Program-made: the position numbers and the translations under genes
From: an uncultured Actinomycetes bacterium
GTDB taxonomy: Bacteria; Actinomycetota; Acidimicrobiia; Acidimicrobiales; RAAP-2
Assembly: GCA_903828785.1 (NCBI GenBank)
Contig: CAIKNP010000016.1
Coordinates: 1-64,000 of the forward strand
Length of the DNA stretch: 64,000 nt
Direction: 5' to 3'
Shown here: positions 8,761 through 16,959 of the stretch, one piece after another
Numbering within the stretch: the first letter of the stretch is position 1
How the letters are laid out: the number at the start of each line of letters is the position of its first letter
Notes under the pieces: generated by a model
Databases searched by the model: none
Seen by the model: the letters and a program-made list of their open reading frames with translations, nothing else
Told to the model about the DNA's origin: nothing

Positions 8761-9708
8761 ATGAGTATGAATGAACAGTTCTTTCGGCGTAGCGATAGCA
8801 CTGAGGGTGTCTCGGGTCCTCCACGAGAGCTCGTGGGCTACGGCGAGTTTCCGCCCCGCGTTCGCTGGGCGAACGGGGCCAAGGTGGCGATTCAAATCGT
8901 CGTCAATTACGAAGAGGGGTCGGAGAAAACCTTCGCGATGGGCGACGGCGTTAACGACGGCATGTACGAACTGCCTTTTGCGATTGAGGGTATTCGCGAC
9001 CTAGCGGTGGAGTCGATGTACGAATACGGTTCACGGGCTGGTATTTGGCGGCTCTTTCGCGTCTTCGACAGTGCCAATATTCCCGTGACGATTTTCGGAT
9101 CGGCCGTGGCCCTCGAACGCAACCCCGAAGTGGCCGCCAAAATTGTGCGTCGCGGTGACGAAGTGGTCGGTCACGGGTACCGCTGGTCGAATCACTTCGA
9201 GATGACCCGTGACGAAGAGCGCGAAGCCATTCGACGCGCGATCGACTCGATAGAAGGCAGTACCGGTGTCCGGCCGCTGGGCTGGTACTGCCGAGAGATG
9301 AGTCCCAACACCCGTGAACTCGTCGTTGAAGAGGGCGGATTCTTCTACGACTCCGACTCGTACAACGAGGATTTGCCCTACTGGACAAGCATCCTGGGCC
9401 GGTCGCACTTGGTGGTTCCCTACACCCTGGTGGTCAACGACGTGCGCTACATCGCTGGTACCGGCTTTGGAAGTCCCGAAGACTTCTTCGCCACCGCGAA
9501 GGCGACCATTGATCGACTCCGAAATGACGGGGACGACCTCGGACGGATGATGTCCATAGGTCTGCACCCGCGCATCACCGGTAACCCGGCACGCGCCGAC
9601 GCGCTGGCGCGATTCATTGCCTACGCTCAACAGTTTGATGACGTCGTCTTCATGCGGCGAATTGACCTCGCGCGCACCTTCGCCGATCAGGTGCCTCGAC
9701 CCGCCTAA
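8761..9708 (+). CDS. Polysaccharide-deacetylase-family hydrolase, PuuE/cyclic-imide-hydrolase type
   Basis: A 315-aa NodB-fold protein of the PuuE (allantoinase)/cyclic imide hydrolase branch rather than a sugar deacetylase. It has the branch's NYEEGSE segment at about residues 49-55, GHGYRWSNH with H138 and H145, and GWYCREMSPNTRELV. Members open cyclic ureides or imides. Paired with the cysteine hydrolase that opens this operon, it could convert an imide through a half-amide to a dicarboxylate; this is inference. AAAGGAT precedes the ATG. Confidence 0.83.
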   Translation: MSMNEQFFRRSDSTEGVSGPPRELVGYGEFPPRVRWANGAKVAIQIVVNYEEGSEKTFAMGDGVNDGMYELPFAIEGIRDLAVESMYEYGSRAGIWRLFRVFDSANIPVTIFGSAVALERNPEVAAKIVRRGDEVVGHGYRWSNHFEMTRDEEREAIRRAIDSIEGSTGVRPLGWYCREMSPNTRELVVEEGGFFYDSDSYNEDLPYWTSILGRSHLVVPYTLVVNDVRYIAGTGFGSPEDFFATAKATIDRLRNDGDDLGRMMSIGLHPRITGNPARADALARFIAYAQQFDDVVFMRRIDLARTFADQVPRPA

Positions 9709-9767
9709 CTCGTCCCTAGTGGGTAGCATCAAGACGACCAGACAGACCGGCAAACGAAGGAGCGGTG

Positions 9768-9863
9768 ATGAACGTCGTTGCGAGTTCGTACCAGGAAAGG
9801 GCGTCGAGGTGTCGAAAGTCGCGCTCGCGAGGCTCGCCTGAAGAGGGCCGCCGTGCCCTGTGA
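9768..9863 (+). CDS. Possible 31-aa leader peptide upstream of glycerate kinase
   Basis: A short reading frame with a strong GAAGGAG ribosome-binding site before ATG 9768. The product is Arg/Ser-rich (ending SPEEGRRAL), and its TGA at 9861 overlaps the proposed GTG start (9853) of the glycerate kinase. It could couple translation of that gene. No homology is recognised, and chance occurrence is quite possible. Confidence 0.25.
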   Translation: MNVVASSYQERASRCRKSRSRGSPEEGRRAL

Positions 9864-10926
9864 ATCCTTGCTTCGAGTGTCGAAGACTGTCGGCAAGGGG
9901 CGACACCCCCGAGCCCTCGTCGCCATGGATAAATTTCGTGGAACGGCGAGTGCGTCCGACCTCGCCGCGACGGTAGCGGCGTCACTGGAGCGTCGAGGCT
10001 GGGAAGTGAAAGTGCAGGCCATTTCTGACGGAGGCGAGGGTTTTCGAGCCTGTTTTGAAGGAAGGGTCAGCTACGTGGACGCCTCCGATGCCTACGGAAC
10101 TATCCGCGCCGTCCCCATCACCTGGCTGCGAGAGGGCAGTGAACGTATCGCCGTCATCGAGGTGGCCGAGATAGTGGGACGCCGCATAGGTAACCCCTCG
10201 AGCGAAGAGGCTCTGCGCGCCTCCAGCGCGGGCCTGGGGCAGGTCATTCTCGCGGCGCACGCCGCGGGCGCCACCGGCGTTCTCGTGGGCCTGGGGGGAT
10301 CGGCCACGTCCGACGGCGGCGAGGCGTGCTACGAACTACTGAGGGATGGGGCCGCCCTGCCCATCACGGCTGCCACTGACGTGATGCTTCCCTTTTTCGG
10401 CGCGATGCACTTCGCCGCACAGAAGGGAATCCAGGTCAAGGACGAGCCGGTCCTCGAGGCCCGCTTGGCGATGGTGGCCGAGCGATACCGAAATGAATGC
10501 GGCGTTGACGTTGCGGCCATTGACGGCGCCGGCGCTGCGGGTGGGATTGGTGGCGCTCTGGTGGCCCGTGGTGCCACACTGGCCCGAGGTTTCGACGTGG
10601 TTGCTCGTCACCTGAATCTGGCCAGTGGTGTTCATTGGGCCGATCTCGTTATCACGGGTGAAGGACGTCTGGATCAGGGCAGCCTGGAGGGAAAAGTGGT
10701 CGACGGCGTCGGTGCGCTGCTCGGGGCAACCCCGGGTCTCGTGCTCTGCGGGGCGAGTGAGGCATCGGCCCGCGCCACCCTCCTCCAGCGCTATCCCTCC
10801 TACGAAGTACTGAGTCTGAGCGAGGAGTGTGGCGAGCGCGCCCTGCGTGATCCGCTGGGGTGTATCGCCGATCTGCTCGCCATTAGCAACAATGACCGCG
10901 AGGAGCTAGGGCCTGGACATCACTGA
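9853..10926 (+). CDS. Glycerate kinase (GK2/GarK family)
   Basis: About 357 aa from GTG 9853; the frame is open back to ATG 9778 and GTG 9877 is also possible. GK2 hallmarks are clear: DKFRGTASASDLA near the start, SDGGEGF, GLGGSATSDGG, and DLVITGEGRLDQGSLEGK near the C-terminus. The family phosphorylates D-glycerate to 2- or 3-phosphoglycerate and so feeds glycolysis and gluconeogenesis. AGAGG lies before 9853. It converges on, and overlaps by 21 bases, the FAD oxidoreductase. Confidence 0.9.
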   Translation: MPCESLLRVSKTVGKGRHPRALVAMDKFRGTASASDLAATVAASLERRGWEVKVQAISDGGEGFRACFEGRVSYVDASDAYGTIRAVPITWLREGSERIAVIEVAEIVGRRIGNPSSEEALRASSAGLGQVILAAHAAGATGVLVGLGGSATSDGGEACYELLRDGAALPITAATDVMLPFFGAMHFAAQKGIQVKDEPVLEARLAMVAERYRNECGVDVAAIDGAGAAGGIGGALVARGATLARGFDVVARHLNLASGVHWADLVITGEGRLDQGSLEGKVVDGVGALLGATPGLVLCGASEASARATLLQRYPSYEVLSLSEECGERALRDPLGCIADLLAISNNDREELGPGHH

Positions 10927-12435
10927 AGTGTCACCCCGCAGGTCCGCTAAGACTTCTCGAGCGGCGTTGCGTCCGGGGCGACCGGACACCGAGCCACCGG
11001 GGTGCGATGTCGAACCGGTGAGGTACAGACCATCAATCTCGGTACGAACGTCGCGCCACCCGGGAATAACGGAGCCGTCGGGGAGATGGAACTCGCCCCC
11101 GTGACAGGAACCACTGATGTTGGCCAAATTGTGCGCGGCGATGCTGGTAGGCGACTCGGCCCGCATGGCCAGAATGTTGTCGTCGTCAAGACCCTTGACG
11201 TAGGGACGGGCGAAGGAGAGAAGGTGGTTGGCGTAGTCATTGGTTTGCTGCTCGGTCCAAGCCTGTCCATCGCGCAGCATGGGTGCAATAGTGAGGAATT
11301 TAAACACCGCTCCGGGGGCCCGGGTGGGATCAACCACGGTGGAATCAACCATCAAGAGCCAGGGACTTTCGGCCGAGAGCTCTCCGGCCAGGGCCGCGTT
11401 GACTTGCGCCCGCAGTCCTTCGGGTGATCCCAAACCGGCGGCCACGGCGCGCGTCATACCAGCACTCGTGTTGTAGGTCGGGTGCTCCTTGAGGGCGAAG
11501 TGAACGGCGAAGACCGACAGTCCGGGGTGCCACTGGGCCGCCGCTTCGTCCAAACCGGGGGTTTCGCACTCGATGCTCTTGGCCAAGGTCAGCAGATGGC
11601 TACCCGCCACGACCGCTCGCCGTGCTCCAAACTCTCGACCGTCCGCACAGCGAACGCCAACGCAGCGTCCGTCGGCAACCAGGTATTCGTCCACCCAAGC
11701 CCCCGTAATCACGCGCCCCCCGTGATCTTCGAGGTGGGCGACGAGGGCCTTGGGGAGCGCGTCGGAACCGCCGACGGGCGTGGTCCAACCAAATTTCAGT
11801 CGTCCCGCGAGTATGGCCGCGGGGAGCGCCCCCGTTCCCGGACGTTCTGGAGGCTGAATAGTGGCAAAGGCCATCCACATAACGGCGCGACGAATGAGAG
11901 GGTGTTCGAAGGATGTCATCACGACTTCCCAGGCACTACGTTGGCGCAGAGTTTCGTAGCGCGAAGACCACTCGTCGTCGGGGTAGGGGAGTCCGGCTTG
12001 AAAGTAGGCGTGCGCGTTGCGCAGCCCCTGGTCCCATTCCGTCATCATTGAGCGAAGGGCGTCGCCGTCGTGCATCGAATACTGGTCGAAGTTGCGAGCG
12101 GTGGCCTCAAGGTCGGGGTGCATGACCAGCGCCTCACCATCGAGGACGGGGAGCACGACGGCGGGGTCAGTGATGAGGTAGGTGAGGCCGTACTTGGCGA
12201 TCAGGCCCAGCTCGTCCTTGGCCAGCAAGGGATTGGACTGAATGACCACGTGAGCGCTCGAGCACGAATCGTGGCGCCAACCGGGCAGGGTCAACTCCTC
12301 AGTTGCGGTGTTGCCACCCACAAAATCACGGCCCTCCACCACGGTGACGCTTAAACCGGCCTGCGCGAGATAGGCCGCGCAGGTCAACGAATTATGACCA
12401 CCGCCGACAACAACCACATCACTGACTTGTTCCAT
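10906..12435 (-). CDS. FAD/NAD(P)-dependent oxidoreductase, phytoene-desaturase/PYROXD2-like
   Basis: A 509-aa flavoprotein. The dinucleotide motif VVVGGGHNSLTCAAYLA is at residues 7-23, followed by VVEGRDFVGGNTATEE. The CrtI-type C-terminal FAD motif LYLTGSTSHPGGSVSGRPGRNAA is near residue 480. The family includes carotenoid desaturases, retinol saturase and PYROXD2; the substrate is unknown. ATG 12435 is preferred over an upstream in-frame start because GGGGG precedes it. Confidence 0.85.
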   Translation of the reverse strand: MEQVSDVVVVGGGHNSLTCAAYLAQAGLSVTVVEGRDFVGGNTATEELTLPGWRHDSCSSAHVVIQSNPLLAKDELGLIAKYGLTYLITDPAVVLPVLDGEALVMHPDLEATARNFDQYSMHDGDALRSMMTEWDQGLRNAHAYFQAGLPYPDDEWSSRYETLRQRSAWEVVMTSFEHPLIRRAVMWMAFATIQPPERPGTGALPAAILAGRLKFGWTTPVGGSDALPKALVAHLEDHGGRVITGAWVDEYLVADGRCVGVRCADGREFGARRAVVAGSHLLTLAKSIECETPGLDEAAAQWHPGLSVFAVHFALKEHPTYNTSAGMTRAVAAGLGSPEGLRAQVNAALAGELSAESPWLLMVDSTVVDPTRAPGAVFKFLTIAPMLRDGQAWTEQQTNDYANHLLSFARPYVKGLDDDNILAMRAESPTSIAAHNLANISGSCHGGEFHLPDGSVIPGWRDVRTEIDGLYLTGSTSHPGGSVSGRPGRNAAREVLADLRGDTSVMSRP

Positions 12436-12498
12436 AGTTCCCCCTACGAAGAGGATAGAAGCCACACTTCGTGGCCGGCGATGAAAAGTTTTTGCCGC

Positions 12499-13353
12499 TC
12501 AGTTTTGCGGATCAAAGGCCCGCTGGGGGCGTTGTCCGTGCTTGATTTCTTGGCGAACCAGAAACTGCGCGAGGGGCAGGTCGTTGGCGTGGGTTACCCC
12601 AATGCATCGAGCGGCCGTCGTGAGCACGTCAAAGATCACCGCGTCGCGTCGCATCGCGTCAGCGACGAAGGTGGGCAGCAGCACTTCGTCGTTTTCGGCG
12701 AAATCGTGCTCCTCCAATGCTCGCTGTAGGAGGGGCCACACCTCGGGTTGAAAGCCCCACAGGTTCATCGACACCAAGAGATCGTCGTTCAAGATCGTGG
12801 GTCGAAGCCCATCGTCAGCGGCGAAACCGTTGGGTGTGAAGGTCACGTTGCGTCGTTCCGTGATATTGACCAGCCGTCCGTCAGCGACGGCGCAGACACC
12901 ACGTGATACGGGAAGGTCTCCAATGAGGGAGTTTTCGAGTTCGTAGGCGACGAGGCAGGAGTTGGGCGAGCTCGACAAATGCGCTACCAGCTGGCCGAAG
13001 GCGTCAGGGCCGTAGAGGTCGTCGGCGTTGGACACCGCAAAAGGACGCTCAGGGTCCACGACGGAACGCGCGGCCAGGACGGCGTCGACGGTGCCGCGCA
13101 GTTGCTCCTGGTACACGTAGGAGACCGCTAGATGTTCGGGCCAGTTAACCGCAATGTGTTCTTGAATTGTGGGCCCGGTGTCGCGATTAACGACCATGAC
13201 GATGTGGGAAAAACCGGCGCGCATCGCGTCAGCCGCCGTCAAGTCAATAACGCCTTCGCCGTGGCGCCCAATTGGGGCTAACTGCTTTAGGCCGCCGTAA
13301 CGTCGGGCGCGTCCGGCCGCCAAGATTACGAGAGTGGGTCCGGTCATAGTCAC
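12499..13353 (-). CDS. Nucleotidyltransferase (NTP-transferase domain)
   Basis: About 284 aa from GTG 13353; ATG 13347 two codons further in is an alternative. The N-terminus has the nucleotidyltransferase fingerprint LAAGRARRYGGLKQLAPIG and a metal-binding SNADDLYG near residue 95. It resembles NDP-sugar or MobA-like pyrophosphorylases, but no specific product can be named. TAGGGT lies 7 bases before GTG 13353, which suggests a leaderless transcript. Confidence 0.78.
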   Translation of the reverse strand: MTMTGPTLVILAAGRARRYGGLKQLAPIGRHGEGVIDLTAADAMRAGFSHIVMVVNRDTGPTIQEHIAVNWPEHLAVSYVYQEQLRGTVDAVLAARSVVDPERPFAVSNADDLYGPDAFGQLVAHLSSSPNSCLVAYELENSLIGDLPVSRGVCAVADGRLVNITERRNVTFTPNGFAADDGLRPTILNDDLLVSMNLWGFQPEVWPLLQRALEEHDFAENDEVLLPTFVADAMRRDAVIFDVLTTAARCIGVTHANDLPLAQFLVRQEIKHGQRPQRAFDPQN

Positions 13354-13360
13354 GCCGTAA

Positions 13361-13366
13361 ACCCTA
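13361..13366 (-). promoter_or_regulatory. Candidate -10 element (leaderless) for nucleotidyltransferase
   Basis: TAGGGT read on the minus strand, 7 bases upstream of GTG 13353 with no Shine-Dalgarno between. It nearly matches the 6-base spacing seen at eleven other starts in the window. Confidence 0.35.
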
Positions 13367-13465
13367 TCCCTTACGGCCCGCATCGCCGTGGCACCACCGG
13401 GTCCATGGTCGGGGGTCTCGCAGCAAGGGCTCTAGGCTGGGTACGGCAGTGGAGAGGAGAATGGT

Positions 13466-14701
13466 GTGAGTTTTTGTGGCATGTGTGGTTCGCCCATCTC
13501 CCCGCACACCGCCTATTGCGGCGTCTGCGGAGCCCCGCAAACGTCGAGCACTTCCATTGACCCCATGCCCGCGCTCGCCGAGCTTGGAACGGCCGCGCCG
13601 AGTGGTGCCATTTTTCGCCTGCGGCTCCCGCTCGACGTCGTTCGCCAGTCGCGTTGGAGTGTTCTCTTTCGCGGCGTGCTGGCCTTGCCACTGCTGCTGT
13701 TTATGGTGATTGCGGGGACCGGGCTCTTCTTCGTCGTTATCAGTGGCTGGCTGGGTGCCCTGTTTCTGGGCCGACTGCCCGAACCCCAGCGTCGCTACAT
13801 CACTAACTTCCTGCGCTTCAGTACTGATCTCGACGCCTACCTGGCCTTTGTAACTGACAAGTGGCCAGGTGTGCAGTGGCACCCGCGCCCGGGTGCCGCC
13901 GTCGTGGTCGAGGCTGATCCCGTCCGCCTGCGCCGCACGGCGGTCTTTTTCCGCCTGTGGCTCGCCATTCCGGCTCTGGTCGTGGCGCAAATACTGAGCG
14001 TGCCCTCGACACTTTTGCAATTACTGCAGTGGTTCTGGGGGATACTCGCGGGTCGACAAAGTCTGGTGCTGCACCAGAGCCGTTGCTTGCTCATTCGCTA
14101 CCAGCAACGTACCGTGGCCTATTACCTCCTCCTCACCCCGACCCAACCCTTCGAAAAGTTGCTCGGTGATTCGGTGTTGACAAGCGAGTCCGCCCCCAGC
14201 GGTGGTGACCCTTTTCACTGGGCCGTCGTGTCTCGAGCACGTCAGGTCGTGGTGGCCAGCCTCGTTGTTGGTGCGCCTCTGCTCGTCGTGACCTCGCACT
14301 ACCAATCAGCCTTTGTTCCCCAGCCCCTTAGCGTCGCCATCGGGCACCTGGGAATTTGGGCTGGCGAACAGAGTTATCAGAGCGAGATCAGCACATTGCG
14401 ATCCCTGCAATCCACCTGCGCTTCCAGTGAAATGACCGCCTGCTTCATGCAGCAACAGCCGGCCTTTCTGAAGACCCTGAACGCGGACACGCAAACCTTT
14501 AGCAAGATTCATTCCTTGGTACCGGGTCGCGAAGCGGCCTTCACTGCTCTGGAGGCGGTTTTGGCCGAGAGCTACGTGCTCGCTTCGAGAGTATCGGGGT
14601 CCACTCCCTCCTCGTCCACGGCGGTGACCTTGCAGGTACTGACGTCGACCTTGGCTCAACAGTTCACGATTGACGCCCGAACGTGGTCCTCATCCTTATA
14701 G
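13466..14701 (+). CDS. Zinc-ribbon DUF4389 membrane protein
   Basis: A 411-aa protein with an N-terminal zinc ribbon (C4, C7, C18, C21) followed by DUF4389-like membrane regions. One hydrophobic segment is at about residues 72-95, another at about 170-190 and another at about 255-275. The C-terminal third is a Ser/Thr-rich, probably extracytoplasmic domain with two Cys near residue 320. GTG 13466 follows GGAGAGGAGA. The function of DUF4389 proteins is not established. Confidence 0.8.
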   Translation: MSFCGMCGSPISPHTAYCGVCGAPQTSSTSIDPMPALAELGTAAPSGAIFRLRLPLDVVRQSRWSVLFRGVLALPLLLFMVIAGTGLFFVVISGWLGALFLGRLPEPQRRYITNFLRFSTDLDAYLAFVTDKWPGVQWHPRPGAAVVVEADPVRLRRTAVFFRLWLAIPALVVAQILSVPSTLLQLLQWFWGILAGRQSLVLHQSRCLLIRYQQRTVAYYLLLTPTQPFEKLLGDSVLTSESAPSGGDPFHWAVVSRARQVVVASLVVGAPLLVVTSHYQSAFVPQPLSVAIGHLGIWAGEQSYQSEISTLRSLQSTCASSEMTACFMQQQPAFLKTLNADTQTFSKIHSLVPGREAAFTALEAVLAESYVLASRVSGSTPSSSTAVTLQVLTSTLAQQFTIDARTWSSSL

Positions 14702-14717
14702 TGGCCGGTGGACGGAG

Positions 14718-15698
14718 ATGACGGAATTGCCCTTCGTTGATCAGCCGGTCTTGCGTTCACTCGGCCGTCGTGACGACGACCCCGTAAACGTACCGGCCGG
14801 CACGTGGCTAGGGCGACTAACGATCATGCACGGAGCTGAAGCCGACGTCATTTGGGCGACCGCGGCTGACGAAGAGGCTTCGGGTCGTTGTCGACTGGCT
14901 CGAACACTGGGCACGGTCCCGGTGGCTGGCGACTGGGTGATAGTCAAGGGCGAACGGGTAGTTAAGGTTCTTAGCCGTCGTAATGAACTTCGCCGTACCC
15001 AGACCCACGGCCGTCCGGCCCAAGTACTCGCGGCCAACGTGGACGTCGTGCTCATTGTGATACCGCTGCGGGGCGAATTGCACCACCGCATGATCGAGGG
15101 CCTTACCGCCATGGCTCGCGATAGTGGGGCCAAGGCGCTAATCGTTATTTCGAAGAGTGACGAGGGCCCCGAGTCCGAGGTTGAGGACATAAAACGTCGT
15201 ATTGCGGCCCTGGTCGGAGAGGTCAGTGTATTGGTGACCAGTTCGCACCACGGCGAGGGGGTGGAGTTGTTGCGCGAGACCCTGGGTCCGGGCGTGACCG
15301 GCGTTCTCCTCGGCGCATCGGGAGCCGGGAAGACCTCGCTGCTCAATGCCCTCGAGGGTCGCGTTGAGCGAACGAAGACCCTGAGTCGAACGGGTGAAGG
15401 TCGTCACGCGACCAGCACTCGTAAGTTGTATCGCCTGTCGTCGGGAGGAGTGCTGTTGGACATCCCGGGCGTACGCTTCAGTCGAGCGGTCGCCGACGCC
15501 CAATCCTCCGGTGATGACTACGCCGATCTGGAACTTCTGGGGGAGTCCTGCCGCTTCGCCAACTGTCATCATCGTCGCGACGACGGATGTGCCGTCACGC
15601 TGGCCGTCGAGAGTGGCGAACTTTCGCGATTGCGCGTTGAGCAGTGGCTGACGTGGCGCGAGGTCGTCGCATCTTCGACGACAACGCCACCTCACTAG
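14718..15698 (+). CDS. rsgA: Ribosome small-subunit-dependent GTPase A
   Basis: A 326-aa circularly permuted GTPase that assists late 30S maturation. The N-terminal OB domain is at about residues 30-95. The G motifs are permuted: G4 comes first, then G1 (GASGAGKTS, near residue 200) and G3 (DIPGVR). A C-terminal zinc knuckle has Cys and His in CRFANCHHRRDDGC. G4 reads SKSD instead of the usual NKxD. ATG 14718 follows GGACGGAG. Confidence 0.92.
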   Translation: MTELPFVDQPVLRSLGRRDDDPVNVPAGTWLGRLTIMHGAEADVIWATAADEEASGRCRLARTLGTVPVAGDWVIVKGERVVKVLSRRNELRRTQTHGRPAQVLAANVDVVLIVIPLRGELHHRMIEGLTAMARDSGAKALIVISKSDEGPESEVEDIKRRIAALVGEVSVLVTSSHHGEGVELLRETLGPGVTGVLLGASGAGKTSLLNALEGRVERTKTLSRTGEGRHATSTRKLYRLSSGGVLLDIPGVRFSRAVADAQSSGDDYADLELLGESCRFANCHHRRDDGCAVTLAVESGELSRLRVEQWLTWREVVASSTTTPPH

Positions 15699-15701
15699 AA
15701 T
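15696..15701 (+). promoter_or_regulatory. Candidate -10 element for the tRNA gene
   Basis: TAGAAT overlaps the rsgA stop codon and lies 8 bases before the tRNA 5' end. TTCGAC at 15674-15679 could be the -35 element, with a 16-base spacer. The positions suggest that the tRNA has its own promoter. Confidence 0.4.
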
Positions 15702-15709
15702 TGCGAAGC

Positions 15710-15782
15710 GGGGCCGTAGCTCAGTGGTTAGAGCAGGGGACTCATAATCCCTGGGTCGTGGGTTCGATCCCCACCGGCCCTA
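15710..15782 (+). tRNA. tRNA with CAU anticodon (elongator Met or Ile2)
   Basis: A cloverleaf folds by eye: acceptor GGGGCCG (15710-15716) with CGGCCCT, D arm GCTC/GAGC, anticodon arm GGGGA-CTCATAA-TCCCT with anticodon CAT at 15743-15745, and T arm GTGGG-TTCGATC-CCCAC. The discriminator is A and no CCA is encoded. The first pair would be a G-U wobble. CAU with this loop fits either elongator Met or the lysidine-modified Ile2 tRNA; the AGGGGACTCATAATCCCT arm resembles some Ile2 tRNAs. It is not an initiator, since the GGG/CCC anticodon-stem signature is absent. Confidence 0.93.
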
Positions 15783-15870
15783 CGCAGGCAGTGTGATTGA
15801 AGAGTGGCGTCCTGATTCCGTCGATGCCCCTAGCGCGGCGAGTAGGGTACGCCTTAACGAAGGAGAGTTG

Positions 15871-16290
15871 ATGTCACCTCGGTTCGCCAGTGGTGCCGGC
15901 CAGACCGTCGCTCGACGGGCGTGGGGAGTGGCGCTGCTGGATTTCCTGCTCGTCACCCTCTTCGTGGCTATTGGTCTGCACTCGCACCATCAAGGTGCAC
16001 ACCTTTCTGAATTTGCGCTGGTGCTCTACCCCTTCGCGCTGGGAACCGGGCTGGGCGAGTTCGGAGTACGACGAACCAACCTTTCCCCCGAGACCCTCGC
16101 AGGGGGCGTGATTGTTGCCCTGAGTACGGTGGTGCTGGGAATGCTTCTACGTGTTTTCAATGGTCAGGGGACCGATGTGGCCTTCGTAATCGTCGCCACC
16201 CTCTTCGTCAGTTTCTTTCTGCTGAGCTGGCGCCTCGCGGTCCATTTCTGGCGTCGGCGTTCGGCTAAGACCGACACCACGTCGCCCTAG
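15871..16290 (+). CDS. DUF3054 family membrane protein
   Basis: A 139-aa protein with four hydrophobic segments (about residues 15-35, 45-65, 75-95 and 105-125) and the DUF3054 pattern GLGEFGVRRTNLSPETLAGGVIVAL. ATG 15871 is chosen because AAGGAGAG precedes it; TAGGGT at 15843-15848 could be the -10 of its own promoter. DUF3054 proteins are small actinobacterial membrane proteins of unknown function. Confidence 0.8.
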   Translation: MSPRFASGAGQTVARRAWGVALLDFLLVTLFVAIGLHSHHQGAHLSEFALVLYPFALGTGLGEFGVRRTNLSPETLAGGVIVALSTVVLGMLLRVFNGQGTDVAFVIVATLFVSFFLLSWRLAVHFWRRRSAKTDTTSP

Positions 16291-16389
16291 GCTAGAAGGC
16301 GTGTGAATTTCTTCGCCGAAATCCCCAACAATGGTGCACCCACTGTGTAAATTCTGGGGCGTAGTGGTGCTGTGACTGACTAGGAGAGC

Positions 16390-16959
16390 GTGGTGTTTCG
16401 GCGTCTAATGATGTTGATTGGCCTTGGTGCGATGGCCTACGCGGTCCCAATAATTCGGGTAGCGCACCGGCGCTCGGTAACGTGTACCAACTTAACCTTG
16501 CACCACGCCCCATCGGGAACATTGACGCTGGCCAACTGCGCCAATGTCACTATGCCCTTTCTGCTTGGGCTGGGCTACTTGATTGTGGGTGCCGTCATTG
16601 TTTTGGTGGGACTCGTCTTAGGCAAATCGCTTAAGGGTCAAGATCGCAAGAATGAGCGAGCCTTTAGGAGAGACCTAAAAGCCGGCAAGTACGACTTTGA
16701 CCCCAACAAATTGGATCCGTCGAAGAATCTCGGGCGTTTTAAGTTGGCGGCCGAAGAAGTGCGCCAACGCGAGGCGAAGGTGAGCGCCCCCATTCCTTGG
16801 GAGGACAAGTTTCTCAAGCCCTTCCCGGAGTCGGGTGAAACGCAGGAATCAGCCCCCGAAGGCGAGAGTGCTAACGACCAAGACCTCGAGTCAGGAGAGG
16901 ACGCGGCGGCGGAAATTGCGCAATCCGAGACTCAAGAAACCGGCGAAAAAGACCAGTAA
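16390..16959 (+). CDS. Hypothetical two-TM protein with acidic C-terminus
   Basis: The 189-aa product is not recognised. Membrane segments lie at about residues 5-22 and 56-78. Between them is a short loop with two Cys (about residues 32 and 50) that may form a disulfide outside the cell. A charged cytoplasmic tail follows, becoming strongly acidic over the last 40 residues. AGGAGAG precedes the GTG start. Its 3' end overlaps the end of the convergent ABC permease by 69 bases. Confidence 0.68.
   Translation: MVFRRLMMLIGLGAMAYAVPIIRVAHRRSVTCTNLTLHHAPSGTLTLANCANVTMPFLLGLGYLIVGAVIVLVGLVLGKSLKGQDRKNERAFRRDLKAGKYDFDPNKLDPSKNLGRFKLAAEEVRQREAKVSAPIPWEDKFLKPFPESGETQESAPEGESANDQDLESGEDAAAEIAQSETQETGEKDQ

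Noticed and set aside
9031-9906. 291-codon minus-strand frame
   Set aside because: Antisense to the PuuE-like hydrolase; no recognisable domain and poor composition.
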